DNA from: Ziziphus jujuba
Taxonomy: Eukaryota; Streptophyta; Magnoliopsida; Rosales; Rhamnaceae
Assembly (NCBI RefSeq): GCF_031755915.1
Contig: NC_083388.1
Location: 4,781,501 to 4,845,500 of the forward strand
DNA: 64,000 nt
Reading direction: 5' to 3'
Part shown: in pieces, positions 1 to 11,135 of the stretch
How positions within the stretch are numbered: the first letter of the stretch is position 1
How the letters are laid out: each line of letters begins with the position of its first letter
Made by a program: the position numbers and the translations under genes
The notes under the pieces: model-generated
Seen by the model: the letters and a program-made list of their open reading frames with translations, nothing else
The model's database searches: none
What the model was told of the DNA's origin: nothing

Positions 1-531
1 GAACACCGACAACCTGGTACCTAGAGGAACGGAATTTAAGAGTGTGAGATGCTAATCATCTCAGTGAGCGACCCTACTACTATACCATATAATATCACAG
101 TAATAAGTATAAATAATAATTATTTGGAAATAATATTTTCTCTCAAAACCCTTAAGATTCTCTCAGTTGGAAAGGTTCCCTTTTTAAAACAATTTCACAA
201 AACCGTTTATCCATATTCCCCGAAAACCAAGACATCAATTAAATACCAGAAGCGGTAACAATTATATTTTTAATTCCAATTCAGTTTCCAAACATTTTAT
301 TTTTAAAACACAGTTCTGAAAATCATTTGATGCACCCACTATATACCAGTGGCGCCAACAGTACCCAGCGTCCCAAGGTACCGCCAGACAGGAGGTTATA
401 GAAAGAAACCGGCATACGGTCGCGTGGCGTCCCACTGCGCCGCTGCTAACCTGGTGTCCCGGCCAAAGGGGGGTGGCCGCCCTCTCCGATGGCATCCACA
501 GGACACCCTCATAATATCAACCGCGCGCTAC

Positions 532-601
532 TCACACCCACCTGCGCGCTAATCACATCACCTGCGCGCTAATCACACCCACCTGCGCGCTAATCACAAC
601 C
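532..601. repeat. Short tandem repeat with core cctgcgcgctaatcac in the LTR
   Basis: Three to four imperfect copies of a 20-25 bp unit with core cctgcgcgctaatcac lie in the LTR. The same block recurs at 7127-7196 and 13722-13791 in the other two LTRs. Its role is unknown; it may be an LTR enhancer-like repeat. Confidence 0.75.
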
Positions 602-2117
602 GTGTGCACACTAACCATATCACATATACCATATCACATAATCAGAACACCAGTACGTGCACGGTGCATCTAAAAATTATAAAATCCATAAATTTAAATC
701 ATAAAACAAATTTCACATTTTTCATAAGCATAGCGGGCATAATCCATCCGCTTGAACCGGGAAATTCTCCACAATTTCCTTATAATCCATACCATAAATT
801 CCATGATTTTCAAATCCACCAACTCCCAAATCCATCAATTCAAATATCCACATTTTTCCAAGCATAAATAATTTCTCGAAATATCATAATCAAATCTCAT
901 AATATTACATGGGCATATTTTATAAAAATTGAAATCACCAACATAACCAAATATTTTCTTCGAAATATTTGAAAATCAAATCATGCCCAATTTACCATTA
1001 AAACCACACCAATTTCAAAATCCTCAAAACCATAAAATAATTTCACATGGCATAAATTGGTGAAATACACATTTTCTTAAATTCGATAAATTCACAAATA
1101 ATTCCACAATAATTCAATAAATATTTGGCACATAGGAATTAAATTCCAAATATTTAATTCACACATAATATATTCATCAATTAAATTCCCCAAAATTAAT
1201 TTGAAGGTGGGTCACTCACCTGGAGCACGCAATTAACCCATGATCCACTACGGGATCAATTCTACGACTCACCGGTGCTCCTAGAACAAAATTCACAGAC
1301 AGTCAAATAAATTAATATTTTATTCGGGTAAATAATACCCGGTACCCGGGGGGTCAAAACACAAACGATATCTAGAATTTACGAGTTATATACCGAATCG
1401 AAGCTCGAGTGATGCTAATCACAGATCCGGTCTTAATTTTCGATGATCGTACCCGACGGGGTCGGAATTTTATCGGGAAGCTTTTCGGGTTTCGGCTCTG
1501 CAATTCTCCCAAACCGTCGCGAATTGGTGGAAACGGAAGTCGGATTTGGGTTCAGGAGGTCGAACACTGCGGACTGGAGCTGGCCGGAATTTTCGGGGTA
1601 CTCGCCGGAACAGTAATTTCCGGCGGGCCGCCACGTCACCGGCAACCGTCGCCGGAACAGTATTTTCCGACGGTGGCCGTTTGCTGTGAAATTTTGCAGA
1701 TTTGTAGATCGTGAGGAGAGCAATCCAACGGGACCGACGGTGAGCAAAACGGAGGTCGGACGGCGGAGAAATCACCGTTTGAAGATTTTCGACCCCTCGC
1801 CGGAAAACGCTCCGATCCCGGCGCGTCGGTGGTCCGATGGCCGTGATTTTTGGTGGGTAGGCCGGACTTGAGGAGAGGATGCTGGGTGTATGGCGCGTGT
1901 ACTGTATATCGGCCGGCATAGTGCCGATTCGCGGTGGCCGGCGGTGGAGGGGGAAAAATCGCCGCCAAACTTCGGACGTCCGATCCGGGCGCGTCCGGCG
2001 GCCGTTCGCCGTGAAATTTGGAGGTTTTGCCGGAAATGAGGTGGGCAATCTGGCTGGCCGGTGCGTGTACAGTAACTAGGCCGGAAAAACGTGAAAATGA
2101 CCGGCGGCCGGCGGGTC

Positions 2118-2182
2118 CTCTCTCTCTCTTTCTCTCTCCTCTCTCTCTTTCTCTCTCTTCTCTCTCTTTCTCTCTCTTCCCC
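2118..2182. repeat. CT-rich microsatellite in the LTR
   Basis: A pyrimidine run of tctctctc/tttctctc units spans about 65 bp. Identical tracts sit at 8713-8777 and 15308-15372. On the minus strand it is a GA tract upstream of the GC-rich part of the LTR. Confidence 0.9.
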
Positions 2183-2677
2183 GAGAGTTTTTCAAAATTA
2201 AAACCCTGCGTGACACTGTTCATGCCACGTGGACCACTCAGAAGCTGACACATGGCATTTCACTGTTCACGACCCAAAAACATTAAAATAATACGGTATC
2301 CGGTAAACTTCAAACGTCCATAACTTTTTAACCACATGTCCGATTTAAGCGTACCGCTAGTCTATGAACTCGTATCGACGAGTACTTTACAACCATACAA
2401 GAGTCAACTCACAATTACATCACAAGAAAAAGTCAACTCCGGCACCTTTTAGACAGTTTAAACTTCAACTTGTTTTGCCCATAACTTTCAAACCGTAGCT
2501 CCGTTTTCGACGTGCTACTAGTCTACGAACTCAGAGCGTCATGCACTTCGCCACGGTACCCTGGTCAACTCGAAATTCCCACCGAGTCAAAAAGTCAACT
2601 TTTGACCCCTTTGGTCAACGGTCAACCTCGGTCAACGTGCACGGATTCCGGTGCGATTTGGGACGGGGTGTTACAGC

Positions 2678-2690
2678 CTTCCCCCCTTAC
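2678..2690 (-). other. Polypurine tract of E1
   Basis: The minus strand reads taaggggggaaggc directly before the LTR start TGTAACACC. This is the expected plus-strand priming tract of an LTR retrotransposon. The same tract in E2 is at 9273-9285. Confidence 0.8.
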
Positions 2691-2719
2691 AAAAATTTCG
2701 TCCTCGAAATTTCCGCGCG

Positions 2720-3934
2720 TCACTGGAACAAACAAGGGTTCTGATCACGCACCTGCGCTTCGGGCTCCCATGTCGCTTCCTCGACTAAGTAGTTCCTTGC
2801 CAACCAATCCATGCCCAACACTACTTCAAGTTCGGATAGATCCAACAGGATCAGGTCTGCTTCCATCACTTGATCTGTGAAATCGTCGGGCGTAGTCCTG
2901 GCTCCATGCTGCGTCATAGCAAACACCCGGCCTTGACTTGTCTGCTGGGGTCTCCTTCCTCTACCTCGACTCGATCCTGCAGATGGCTGGACTGATCCCG
3001 AAGAAACTCCTACTGGCTGACTCCCCTGGGAACTCTGTCCTGGAAATATCCCCGTATGCTGTGTCCGTCGACCTGCTTCTAGCACACTGCCGCTACCATA
3101 AGGGCAATCCCTCCTTATGTGGCCTGGCTGCCCACACCGAAAGCATAAACCATCCATCTGACACCGCCCAGAATGATCCCCCCTACAAAGTGGACAAATC
3201 CGCGGAGAACCAATGCGTGACTGCTGATACGAGCTTGCATCCACACTGATCGAATGGCGAGCTGGCTGGGGCATGTGATAACTATCTCTCCTCTGGAATC
3301 TGCCTCGTGGGCTTAACCCATCACTGTCTGAGCCTGAGCTATGGCTCTTCTTAGCTGCCCCTTGTCGAGGTACTCCGCTATACGAACCTTCGAATGATCT
3401 GCGCCTCGCGGGTCTGTGTATCTCCTCCTGTCTCTCTAGCTCGAGCACTGCATCCCTGGCGGACTGATAGGTGGGATGTACTGATCCAGAAAGGGTGTAG
3501 CCGATGCTCTCTTTCAATCCGTCTATGAACCTCACCTTCTTCGTGTGATCGTCGGGAATTAGGTGCATGTAGAATTCTGATAGTTCTCGGAATCTCCTCT
3601 CGTACTCTGTCACCGTCATGTTCCCTTGTCGTAGTTCCTCGAACTCTCTCCTTCTTGCTTCACGGTAGGCAGGAGGACAAAACTCTATCAATGGCAGTTG
3701 TTCATCCCAGCTACCACGAAACTGCATAATGCAAGACCTTAGCAGGTCTTCTAATGTCTGAATTGTGCACTCTGCTTGTCCATCAGATTGCGGGTGAAAA
3801 GCGGTGCTGTAGTTAAGTCTTGCTCCTAGTGCATCAGCCAATTTCCGCCATAGTCGTGAAGTAAAGCGCGGATCTCGATCGGAGACGATGGCTAACGGTA
3901 CTCCATGAAGACTTACAATGCGTTGCACGAACAA
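2720..3934 (-). CDS. Scrambled frame: integrase core end - gag - zinc knuckle - protease stub - chromodomain tail (E1)
   Basis: The frame is 404 codons, open, and continues from the upstream integrase frame after one TAG (3935-3937). Residues 1 to about 85 are the C-terminal half of an integrase catalytic core, with VSDRDPRF carrying the second Asp and HPQSDGQAE carrying the catalytic Glu. From about residue 86 it turns abruptly into a Ty3/gypsy gag domain (PPAYREARRREFEEL onward). It then runs through a basic Ser-rich stretch, a CCHC knuckle (CFRCGQPGHIRRDC), a short protease remnant with the terminal motif VVLGMDWL, and a chromodomain-like end (VEEATWEPEA). RT and RNase H are absent. Normal order is gag-PR-RT-RH-IN, so integrase placed before gag is a rearrangement. 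Both tandem units carry it. Whether it is translated is unknown. Confidence 0.85.
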   Translation of the reverse strand: MFVQRIVSLHGVPLAIVSDRDPRFTSRLWRKLADALGARLNYSTAFHPQSDGQAECTIQTLEDLLRSCIMQFRGSWDEQLPLIEFCPPAYREARRREFEELRQGNMTVTEYERRFRELSEFYMHLIPDDHTKKVRFIDGLKESIGYTLSGSVHPTYQSARDAVLELERQEEIHRPARRRSFEGSYSGVPRQGAAKKSHSSGSDSDGLSPRGRFQRRDSYHMPQPARHSISVDASSYQQSRIGSPRICPLCRGDHSGRCQMDGLCFRCGQPGHIRRDCPYGSGSVLEAGRRTQHTGIFPGQSSQGSQPVGVSSGSVQPSAGSSRGRGRRPQQTSQGRVFAMTQHGARTTPDDFTDQVMEADLILLDLSELEVVLGMDWLARNYLVEEATWEPEAQVRDQNPCLFQ

Positions 3935-4540
3935 CTAAGCTAACTTCTCGGGTGAAAAATGTTCTCGTACCGGTAGGAAGTGTGCTGACTTGGTGAGACG
4001 ATCAATGATTACCCAAATGCCGTCGTACCTTCTAGGTGTGGAAGGAAGCTTGAATACGAAGTCCATGTTGAGTTCTTCCCACTTCCACACGGGAATCGGT
4101 AAAGGTTGGAGTAGTCCCGAAGGCTTCTGTCTTTCTGCTTTCACTTGTTGACAAATCAAACACTTTAATACGAAGTCTGCCACTTCTCTCTTCATACCAA
4201 TCCACCAATAATACTTAACAAGCGTCCGGTACATCTTGGTACTTCCCGGATGCATCGCATACATCGAGCTATGCGCCTCCTCCAAAATCTCCTTCTTGAG
4301 TCCTGGGATATCCGGAACGCAAAGTCGTCCTTTATACACGAGGGCTCCATCCCTCCTTATGGAAAATTCCGGATCAAGACCTTCTTGTACCTTGCCCTTA
4401 ATTGTCCTCAACTTAGGATCTTCCATTTGGGTCTCTACTATACGATCCACCAACACCGGTCGTACCTGGAAGCTAGCCATAAGAACTCCTGAAGCATGCA
4501 TCCTTAAACCAACAACCAACTCTCGTAACTCGATCAGCAA
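3935..4540 (-). CDS. Integrase zinc-binding domain and first half of catalytic core (E1)
   Basis: The frame is 201 codons. It holds the HHCC zinc-binding region of Ty3/gypsy integrase (histidines in EEAHSSMYAMHPG, cysteines in LKCLICQQVK) and then the start of the DDE core, with the first Asp in LNMDFVFKLP. It ends at a TAG (3935-3937) in the middle of the core; the following frame continues the same protein without a frame change. The RNase H that normally precedes integrase is missing, so the frame starts abruptly. This is a decayed or rearranged piece of a chromovirus polyprotein and is duplicated at 10530-11135. Confidence 0.85.
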   Translation of the reverse strand: MLIELRELVVGLRMHASGVLMASFQVRPVLVDRIVETQMEDPKLRTIKGKVQEGLDPEFSIRRDGALVYKGRLCVPDIPGLKKEILEEAHSSMYAMHPGSTKMYRTLVKYYWWIGMKREVADFVLKCLICQQVKAERQKPSGLLQPLPIPVWKWEELNMDFVFKLPSTPRRYDGIWVIIDRLTKSAHFLPVREHFSPEKLA

Positions 4541-6240
4541 TCCAAAAGGTAAGATTAGAACTTAAGTCTAATTTCCTCAAATACTGGTATCACCAAGTTA
4601 AGGTTGAGATTAATTCACTTGTCTTCGATTACCCTCCTAGTACTTACAATTATAAAACCCTTGCTCCTCATTGATTAACCAATAGTCTTAACCTCGACAA
4701 ACATCAATCTTTCTTTTAACTAAATTCATCAAGGTCATGAATAAATTCTCAACATCCAAATACCATTCTTGAAAACTCTAAGTTTCCCTCATTTCAAATA
4801 AATTCCATGAATCCACACCTCAAGCAATAAGAAATTTAAATCTTAATTCTAGCATCACCACCAATACTATGAACAAATCACTAGATCCTTAACCCAATAA
4901 AGTATTCCACACTCCTTAAATTCTAACTCCGTCCCAAAAATCATACTCCTTATCATTGTAAATTATCACCAACAATATCAACCACCTTGAATCGATAAAG
5001 CACCACCAATACGAACCTTAAATCTCCAAGGAAATAAGATATCAAGATCTTAGCTTCTAGAATGAAACTAACCATGCTTAAACATCCAACCATGCCTAAG
5101 GAATCATCCTCATCTCATTAACCTCATCAACCACCAAGTAGAACTTTAGTCGCTATCCGGAGCTTGCTTGATTCTCTAAACGCTGTCGTACCTTCTCTTT
5201 GTGAATGATAGTTTAAGCACGAAATCCATATTTACATCTCCCTACTTTTACTTATCGGTGACCTAAGTACCTTTATTCGGATCTTGCAACTTCCTTTATC
5301 GTGCCAAACCACCATGTCATCCAGTGAGCATTCCATACATCTTGGTACCCTTGGGGTGTATCGCATACTTTGAATCGCGTGCTTCCTTTAAGATCTGCTT
5401 TTTGAACTCAACGATACCCTGCTTTGGATTCTCGACTGGCGATACTTAACCCTTAAGTCGCTCTTGGAAAAACCATAACATAAAACAAATAATAAAATAT
5501 ATTTTTCAAATATACCTAACTTGCATAGGCAATTGTTAAAACTCCACATTGAAAATCATATCTTAAAATCCATAGCATAAAATAAAATATGCACGCTTGT
5601 AATGGAGGTACGTACGACACCTTCTACATGTTACGTAATCCATGATTCCAACTGTCGCCGACACTCTGCTACCAATACAAACCAGGGTGGTTGCCTATAT
5701 TGGCCGTCCAATCCCCTGGACTTGTAGGCAACATGATCATGGGGCTAGCTCTACATGGACCACATTGGTTCGCCGCCCCCATATGGTGCAGTATAATATC
5801 AACAATATAACATACAGATACATGTACGAGCACAAACCAAACATACTTGAATAAAACACCTTTAGTTTCAAATACCACTTTGAAAAGCATTTAAATTTTG
5901 ATAATCGATCGGGAAAATATTTTGACGCCTTGAAATCGATCGACACACATCCTTAGGCAATCATCCTTCTTCTCCATGAACGAAACGGATACCATTCACG
6001 ATGATAAGCTTGACCTTCAAAAAGAAAAGGCATCCTCGACCATCGACTAGGCCATAGGAATTTCCCGTTAGGCTAGATGATCCTAATTGACACCCTCGAA
6101 GATTAGAGTTATTCAAACTCGGGCAACGAATTTACTTCGAGACAAACAGAAAGAACGCTTTCACACGGGTAAAACGAGAGATCAAACACGGATAGGATGC
6201 ACAACAATGCACAGTCCCTTAGGAATACTAGAACCTAGAG
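4541..6240 (-). other. Non-coding 5' internal region of E1
   Basis: About 1.7 kb lies between the primer site and the integrase frame. It is AT-rich, with no reading frame I would call a gene apart from degenerate integrase-like sequence at about 5150-5460. In an intact element gag would start here, so the usual gag N-terminus is gone. The copy in E2 (11136-12835) is nearly identical. Confidence 0.7.
5150..5460 (-). pseudogene. Degenerate second copy of integrase segment (E1)
   Basis: The nucleotide order here parallels the intact integrase segment at about 4020-4320. It keeps recognisable blocks such as gctgtcgtaccttctctttg (compare gccgtcgtaccttctaggtg), and catacatcttggtaccc then ggtgtatcgcatac (compare gtacatcttggtacttcccggatgcatcgcatac). 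It is strongly diverged and has no open frame. It is an older duplicate or the remnant of a different element; the E2 copy is at about 11745-12055. The similarity was judged by eye only. Confidence 0.6.
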
Positions 6241-6251
6241 CCCTGATACCA
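6241..6251 (-). other. Primer-binding site of E1 (tRNA-Met type)
   Basis: On the minus strand TGGTATCAGGG lies two bases after the LTR end CCTGACA. It matches the plant initiator-tRNA-Met primer site TGGTATCAGAG with one mismatch. The second unit has the same site at 12836-12846. Confidence 0.8.
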
Positions 6252-6253
6252 AC

Positions 6254-9200
6254 TGTCAGGACCCGTCCAGAATTCCTTCCCCGGAACCCTAGACAGCCCT
6301 GATCCCAGGGAAACCCTACCGAACCCTCCAACGGAAAATCCGGCAGAGCCTCCCCTAAGGGATTTACTTACCACAAATTTACCTGCACTGAAAACACACT
6401 TCTAAAAACATCCCCTTATTCCTCCCACAAACTACAAATTGGTTCCACAAATTGCAGCACTTCAAAAGAAAACAACAGCAGCAACCCAGTGCAAGATAAA
6501 TACAACAAGAGTGAAGAATTATTACAACTGCAATAAAAGAAGAACAGGGTACAGCACGAACTAAAACAGCGAGGAAGATCAAGTCCGCTCCGAGTGAACA
6601 CCGACAACCTGGTACCTAGAGGAACGGAATTTAAGAGTGTGAGATGCTAATCATCTCAGTGAGCGACCCTACTACTATACCATATAATATCACAGTAATA
6701 AGTATAAATAATAATTATTTGGAAATAATATTTTCTCTCAAAACCCTTAAGATTCTCTCAGTTGGAAAGGTTCCCTTTTTAAAACAATTTCACAAAACCG
6801 TTTATCCATATTCCCCGAAAACCAAGACATCAATTAAATACCAGAAGCGGTAACAATTATATTTTTAATTCCAATTCAGTTTCCAAACATTTTATTTTTA
6901 AAACACAGTTCTGAAAATCATTTGATGCACCCACTATATACCAGTGGCGCCAACAGTACCCAGCGTCCCAAGGTACCGCCAGACAGGAGGTTATAGAAAG
7001 AAACCGGCATACGGTCGCGTGGCGTCCCACTGCGCCGCTGCTAACCTGGTGTCCCGGCCAAAGGGGGGTGGCCGCCCTCTCCGATGGCATCCACAGGACA
7101 CCCTCATAATATCAACCGCGCGCTACTCACACCCACCTGCGCGCTAATCACATCACCTGCGCGCTAATCACACCCACCTGCGCGCTAATCACAACCGTGT
7201 GCACACTAACCATATCACATATACCATATCACATAATCAGAACACCAGTACGTGCACGGTGCATCTAAAAATTATAAAATCCATAAATTTAAATCATAAA
7301 ACAAATTTCACATTTTTCATAAGCATAGCGGGCATAATCCATCCGCTTGAACCGGGAAATTCTCCACAATTTCCTTATAATCCATACCATAAATTCCATG
7401 ATTTTCAAATCCACCAACTCCCAAATCCATCAATTCAAATATCCACATTTTTCCAAGCATAAATAATTTCTCGAAATATCATAATCAAATCTCATAATAT
7501 TACATGGGCATATTTTATAAAAATTGAAATCACCAACATAACCAAATATTTTCTTCGAAATATTTGAAAATCAAATCATGCCCAATTTACCATTAAAACC
7601 ACACCAATTTCAAAATCCTCAAAACCATAAAATAATTTCACATGGCATAAATTGGTGAAATACACATTTTCTTAAATTCGATAAATTCACAAATAATTCC
7701 ACAATAATTCAATAAATATTTGGCACATAGGAATTAAATTCCAAATATTTAATTCACACATAATATATTCATCAATTAAATTCCCCAAAATTAATTTGAA
7801 GGTGGGTCACTCACCTGGAGCACGCAATTAACCCATGATCCACTACGGGATCAATTCTACGACTCACCGGTGCTCCTAGAACAAAATTCACAGACAGTCA
7901 AATAAATTAATATTTTATTCGGGTAAATAATACCCGGTACCCGGGGGGTCAAAACACAAACGATATCTAGAATTTACGAGTTATATACCGAATCGAAGCT
8001 CGAGTGATGCTAATCACAGATCCGGTCTTAATTTTCGATGATCGTACCCGACGGGGTCGGAATTTTATCGGGAAGCTTTTCGGGTTTCGGCTCTGCAATT
8101 CTCCCAAACCGTCGCGAATTGGTGGAAACGGAAGTCGGATTTGGGTTCAGGAGGTCGAACACTGCGGACTGGAGCTGGCCGGAATTTTCGGGGTACTCGC
8201 CGGAACAGTAATTTCCGGCGGGCCGCCACGTCACCGGCAACCGTCGCCGGAACAGTATTTTCCGACGGTGGCCGTTTGCTGTGAAATTTTGCAGATTTGT
8301 AGATCGTGAGGAGAGCAATCCAACGGGACCGACGGTGAGCAAAACGGAGGTCGGACGGCGGAGAAATCACCGTTTGAAGATTTTCGACCCCTCGCCGGAA
8401 AACGCTCCGATCCCGGCGCGTCGGTGGTCCGATGGCCGTGATTTTTGGTGGGTAGGCCGGACTTGAGGAGAGGATGCTGGGTGTATGGCGCGTGTACTGT
8501 ATATCGGCCGGAATAGTGCCGATTCGCGGTGGCCGGCGGTGGAGGGGGAAAAATCGCCGCCAAACTTCGGACGTCCGATCCGGGCGCGTCCGGCGGCCGT
8601 TCGCCGTGAAATTTGGAGGTTTTGCCGGAAATGAGGTGGGCAATCTGGCTGGCCGGTGCGTGTACAGTAACTAGGCCGGAAAAACGTGAAAATGACCGGC
8701 GGCCGGCGGGTCCTCTCTCTCTCTTTCTCTCTCCTCTCTCTCTTTCTCTCTCTTCTCTCTCTTTCTCTCTCTTCCCCGAGAGTTTTTCAAAATTAAAACC
8801 CTGCATGACACTGTTCATGCCACGTGGACCACTCAGAAGCTGACACATGGCATTTCACTGTTCACGACCCAAAAACATTAAAATAATACGGTATCCGGTA
8901 AACTTCAAACGTCCATAACTTTTTAACCACATGTCCGATTTAAGCGTGCCGCTAGTCTATGAACTCGTATCGACGAGTACTTTACAACCATACAAGAGTC
9001 AACTCACAATTACATCACAAGAAAAAGTCAACTCTAGCACCTTTTAGACAGTTTACACTTCAACTTGTTTTGCCCATAACTTTCAAACCGTAGCTCCGTT
9101 TTCGACGTGCTACTAGTCTACAAACTCAGAGCGTCATGCACTTCGCCACGGTACCCTGGTCAACTCGAAATTCCCACCGAGTCAAAAAGTCAACTTTTGA

Positions 9201-9270
9201 CCCCTTTGGTCAACGGTCAACCTCGATCAACGTGCACGGATTCCGGTGCGATTTGGGACGGGGTGTTACA
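6254..9270 (-). repeat. Shared middle LTR (5' LTR of E1, 3' LTR of E2)
   Basis: This complete 3017-bp LTR is bounded on the plus strand by TGTCAGGACC and GTGTTACA. It serves both elements, so there is no target duplication on either side. It matches 12849-15873 except for scattered substitutions and an 8-bp insertion in the latter. Its first about 340 bp are the part missing from the left copy. Confidence 0.9.
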
Positions 9271-9314
9271 GCCTTCCCCCCTTACAAAAATTTCGTCCTC
9301 GAAATTTCCGCGCG

Positions 9315-10529
9315 TCACTGGAACAAACAAGGGTTCTGATCACGCACCTGCGCTTCGGGCTCCCATGTCGCTTCCTCGACTAAGTAGTTCCTTGCCAACC
9401 AATCCATGCCCAACACTACTTCAAGTTCGGATAGATCCAACAGGATCAGGTCTGCTTCCATCACTTGATCTGTGAAATCATCGGGCGTAGTCCTGGCTCC
9501 ATGCTGCGTCATAGCAAACACCCGGCCTTGACTTGTCTGCTGGGGTCTCCTTCCTCTACCTCGACTCGATCCTGCAGACGGCTGGACTGATCCCGAAGAA
9601 ACTCCTACTGGCTGACTCCCCTGGGAACTCTGTCCTGGAAATATCCCCGTATGCTGTGTCCGTCGACCTGCTTCTAGCACACTGCCGCTACCATAAGGGC
9701 AATCCCTCCTTATGTGGCCTGGCTGCCCACACCGAAAGCATAAACCATCCATCTGACACCGCCCAGAATGATCCCCCCTACAAAGTGGACAAATCCGCGG
9801 AGAACCAATGCGTGACTGCTGATACGAGCTTGCATCCACACTGATCGAATGGCGAGCTGGCTGGGGCATGTGATAACTATCTCTCCTCTGGAATCTGCCT
9901 CGTGGGCTTAACCCATCACTGTCTGAGCCTGAGCTATGGCTCTTCTTAGCTGCCCCTTGTCGAGGTACTCCGCTATACGAACCTTCGAATGATCTGCGCC
10001 TCGCGGGTCTGTGTATCTCCTCCTGTCTCTCTAGCTCGAGCACTGCATCCCTGGCGGACTGATAGGTGGGATGTACTGATCCAGAAAGGGTGTAGCCGAT
10101 GCTCTCTTTCAATCCGTCTATGAACCTCACCTTCTTCGTGTGATCGTCGGGAATTAGGTGCATGTAGAATTCTGATAGTTCTCGGAATCTCCTCTCGTAC
10201 TCTGTCACCGTCATGTTCCCTTGTCGTAGTTCCTCGAACTCTCTCCTTCTTGCTTCACGGTAGGCAGGAGGACAAAACTCTATCAATGGCAGTTGTTCAT
10301 CCCAGCTACCACGAAACTGCATAATGCAAGACCTTAGCAGGTCTTCTAATGTCTGAATTGTGCACTCTGCTTGTCCATCAGATTGCGGGTGAAAAGCGGT
10401 GCTGTAGTTAAGTCTTGCTCCTAGTGCATCAGCCAATTTCCGCCATAGTCGTGAAGTAAAGCGCGGATCTCGATCGGAGACGATGGCTAACGGTACTCCA
10501 TGAAGACTTACAATGCGTTGCACGAACAA
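9315..10529 (-). CDS. Scrambled integrase-gag-protease stub-chromodomain frame (E2)
   Basis: This is the second copy of the 404-codon frame at 2720-3934, with the same protein sequence. It keeps the catalytic-core end (VSDRDPRF, SDGQAE), the gag domain, the CCHC knuckle, VVLGMDWL, and the chromodomain-like end. The identity shows that the scramble predates the tandem duplication and that the duplication is recent. It lacks RT and RNase H, so the element could move only with enzymes supplied from elsewhere. Confidence 0.85.
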   Translation of the reverse strand: MFVQRIVSLHGVPLAIVSDRDPRFTSRLWRKLADALGARLNYSTAFHPQSDGQAECTIQTLEDLLRSCIMQFRGSWDEQLPLIEFCPPAYREARRREFEELRQGNMTVTEYERRFRELSEFYMHLIPDDHTKKVRFIDGLKESIGYTLSGSVHPTYQSARDAVLELERQEEIHRPARRRSFEGSYSGVPRQGAAKKSHSSGSDSDGLSPRGRFQRRDSYHMPQPARHSISVDASSYQQSRIGSPRICPLCRGDHSGRCQMDGLCFRCGQPGHIRRDCPYGSGSVLEAGRRTQHTGIFPGQSSQGSQPVGVSSGSVQPSAGSSRGRGRRPQQTSQGRVFAMTQHGARTTPDDFTDQVMEADLILLDLSELEVVLGMDWLARNYLVEEATWEPEAQVRDQNPCLFQ

Positions 10530-11135
10530 CTAAGCTAACTTCTCGGGTGAAAAATGTTCTCGTACCGGTAGGAAGTGTGCTGACTTGGTGAGACGATCAA
10601 TGATTACCCAAATGCCGTCGTACCTTCTAGGTGTGGAAGGAAGCTTGAATACGAAGTCCATGTTGAGTTCTTCCCACTTCCACACGGGAATCGGTAAAGG
10701 TTGGAGTAGTCCCGAAGGCTTCTGTCTTTCTGCTTTCACTTGTTGACAAATCAAACACTTTAATACGAAGTCTGCCACTTCTCTCTTCATACCAATCCAC
10801 CAATAATACTTAACAAGCGTCCGGTACATCTTGGTACTTCCCGGATGCATCGCATACATCGAGCTATGCGCCTCCTCCAAAATCTCCTTCTTGAGTCCTG
10901 GGATATCCGGAACGCAAAGTCGTCCTTTATACACGAGGGCTCCATCCCTCCTTATGGAAAATTCCGGATCAAGACCTTCTTGTACCTTGCCCTTAATTGT
11001 CCTCAACTTAGGATCTTCCATTTGGGTCTCTACTATACGATCCACCAACACCGGTCGTACCTGGAAGCTAGCCATAAGAACTCCTGAAGCATGCATCCTT
11101 AAACCAACAACCAACTCTCGTAACTCGATCAGCAA
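10530..11135 (-). CDS. Integrase zinc-binding domain and first half of core (E2)
   Basis: This is an identical copy of 3935-4540, with the HHCC region and first catalytic Asp (LNMDFVFKLP), ending at the same in-frame TAG before the downstream frame. The shared stop means it arose before the duplication. Confidence 0.85.
   Translation of the reverse strand: MLIELRELVVGLRMHASGVLMASFQVRPVLVDRIVETQMEDPKLRTIKGKVQEGLDPEFSIRRDGALVYKGRLCVPDIPGLKKEILEEAHSSMYAMHPGSTKMYRTLVKYYWWIGMKREVADFVLKCLICQQVKAERQKPSGLLQPLPIPVWKWEELNMDFVFKLPSTPRRYDGIWVIIDRLTKSAHFLPVREHFSPEKLA

Larger units (their letters stand above)
1..2675 (-). repeat. 3' LTR of element E1, truncated by the window start
   Basis: This is the same sequence as 6596-9270. 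It ends on the plus strand with GTGTTACA at 2675, next to the purine tract of E1. The LTR is a mosaic: 1-1350 is very AT-rich, 1430-2110 is GC-rich and full of ccgg-type motifs, and a CT microsatellite follows. Small reading frames inside it on both strands are not credible genes. About 340 bp of the LTR lie outside the window. Confidence 0.88.

Noticed and set aside
532..601. Possible CRISPR-like or satellite array
   Set aside because: Three to four short imperfect repeats inside a plant LTR, without spacers of regular size.
49..867. Several 60-100 codon frames in the LTRs (also at 6644-7462 and 13239-14057)
   Set aside because: They lie on both strands of AT-rich LTR, show no domain, and are repeated only because the LTR is repeated.
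1409..2253. Overlapping frames of 100-205 codons in the GC-rich LTR block, both strands
   Set aside because: GC-rich sequence lacks stops by composition; the Arg/Pro/Ser-rich translations include the CT microsatellite and show no family.
2938..3249. Plus-strand frame of 103 codons opposite gag
   Set aside because: It is a shadow of the minus-strand gag frame.
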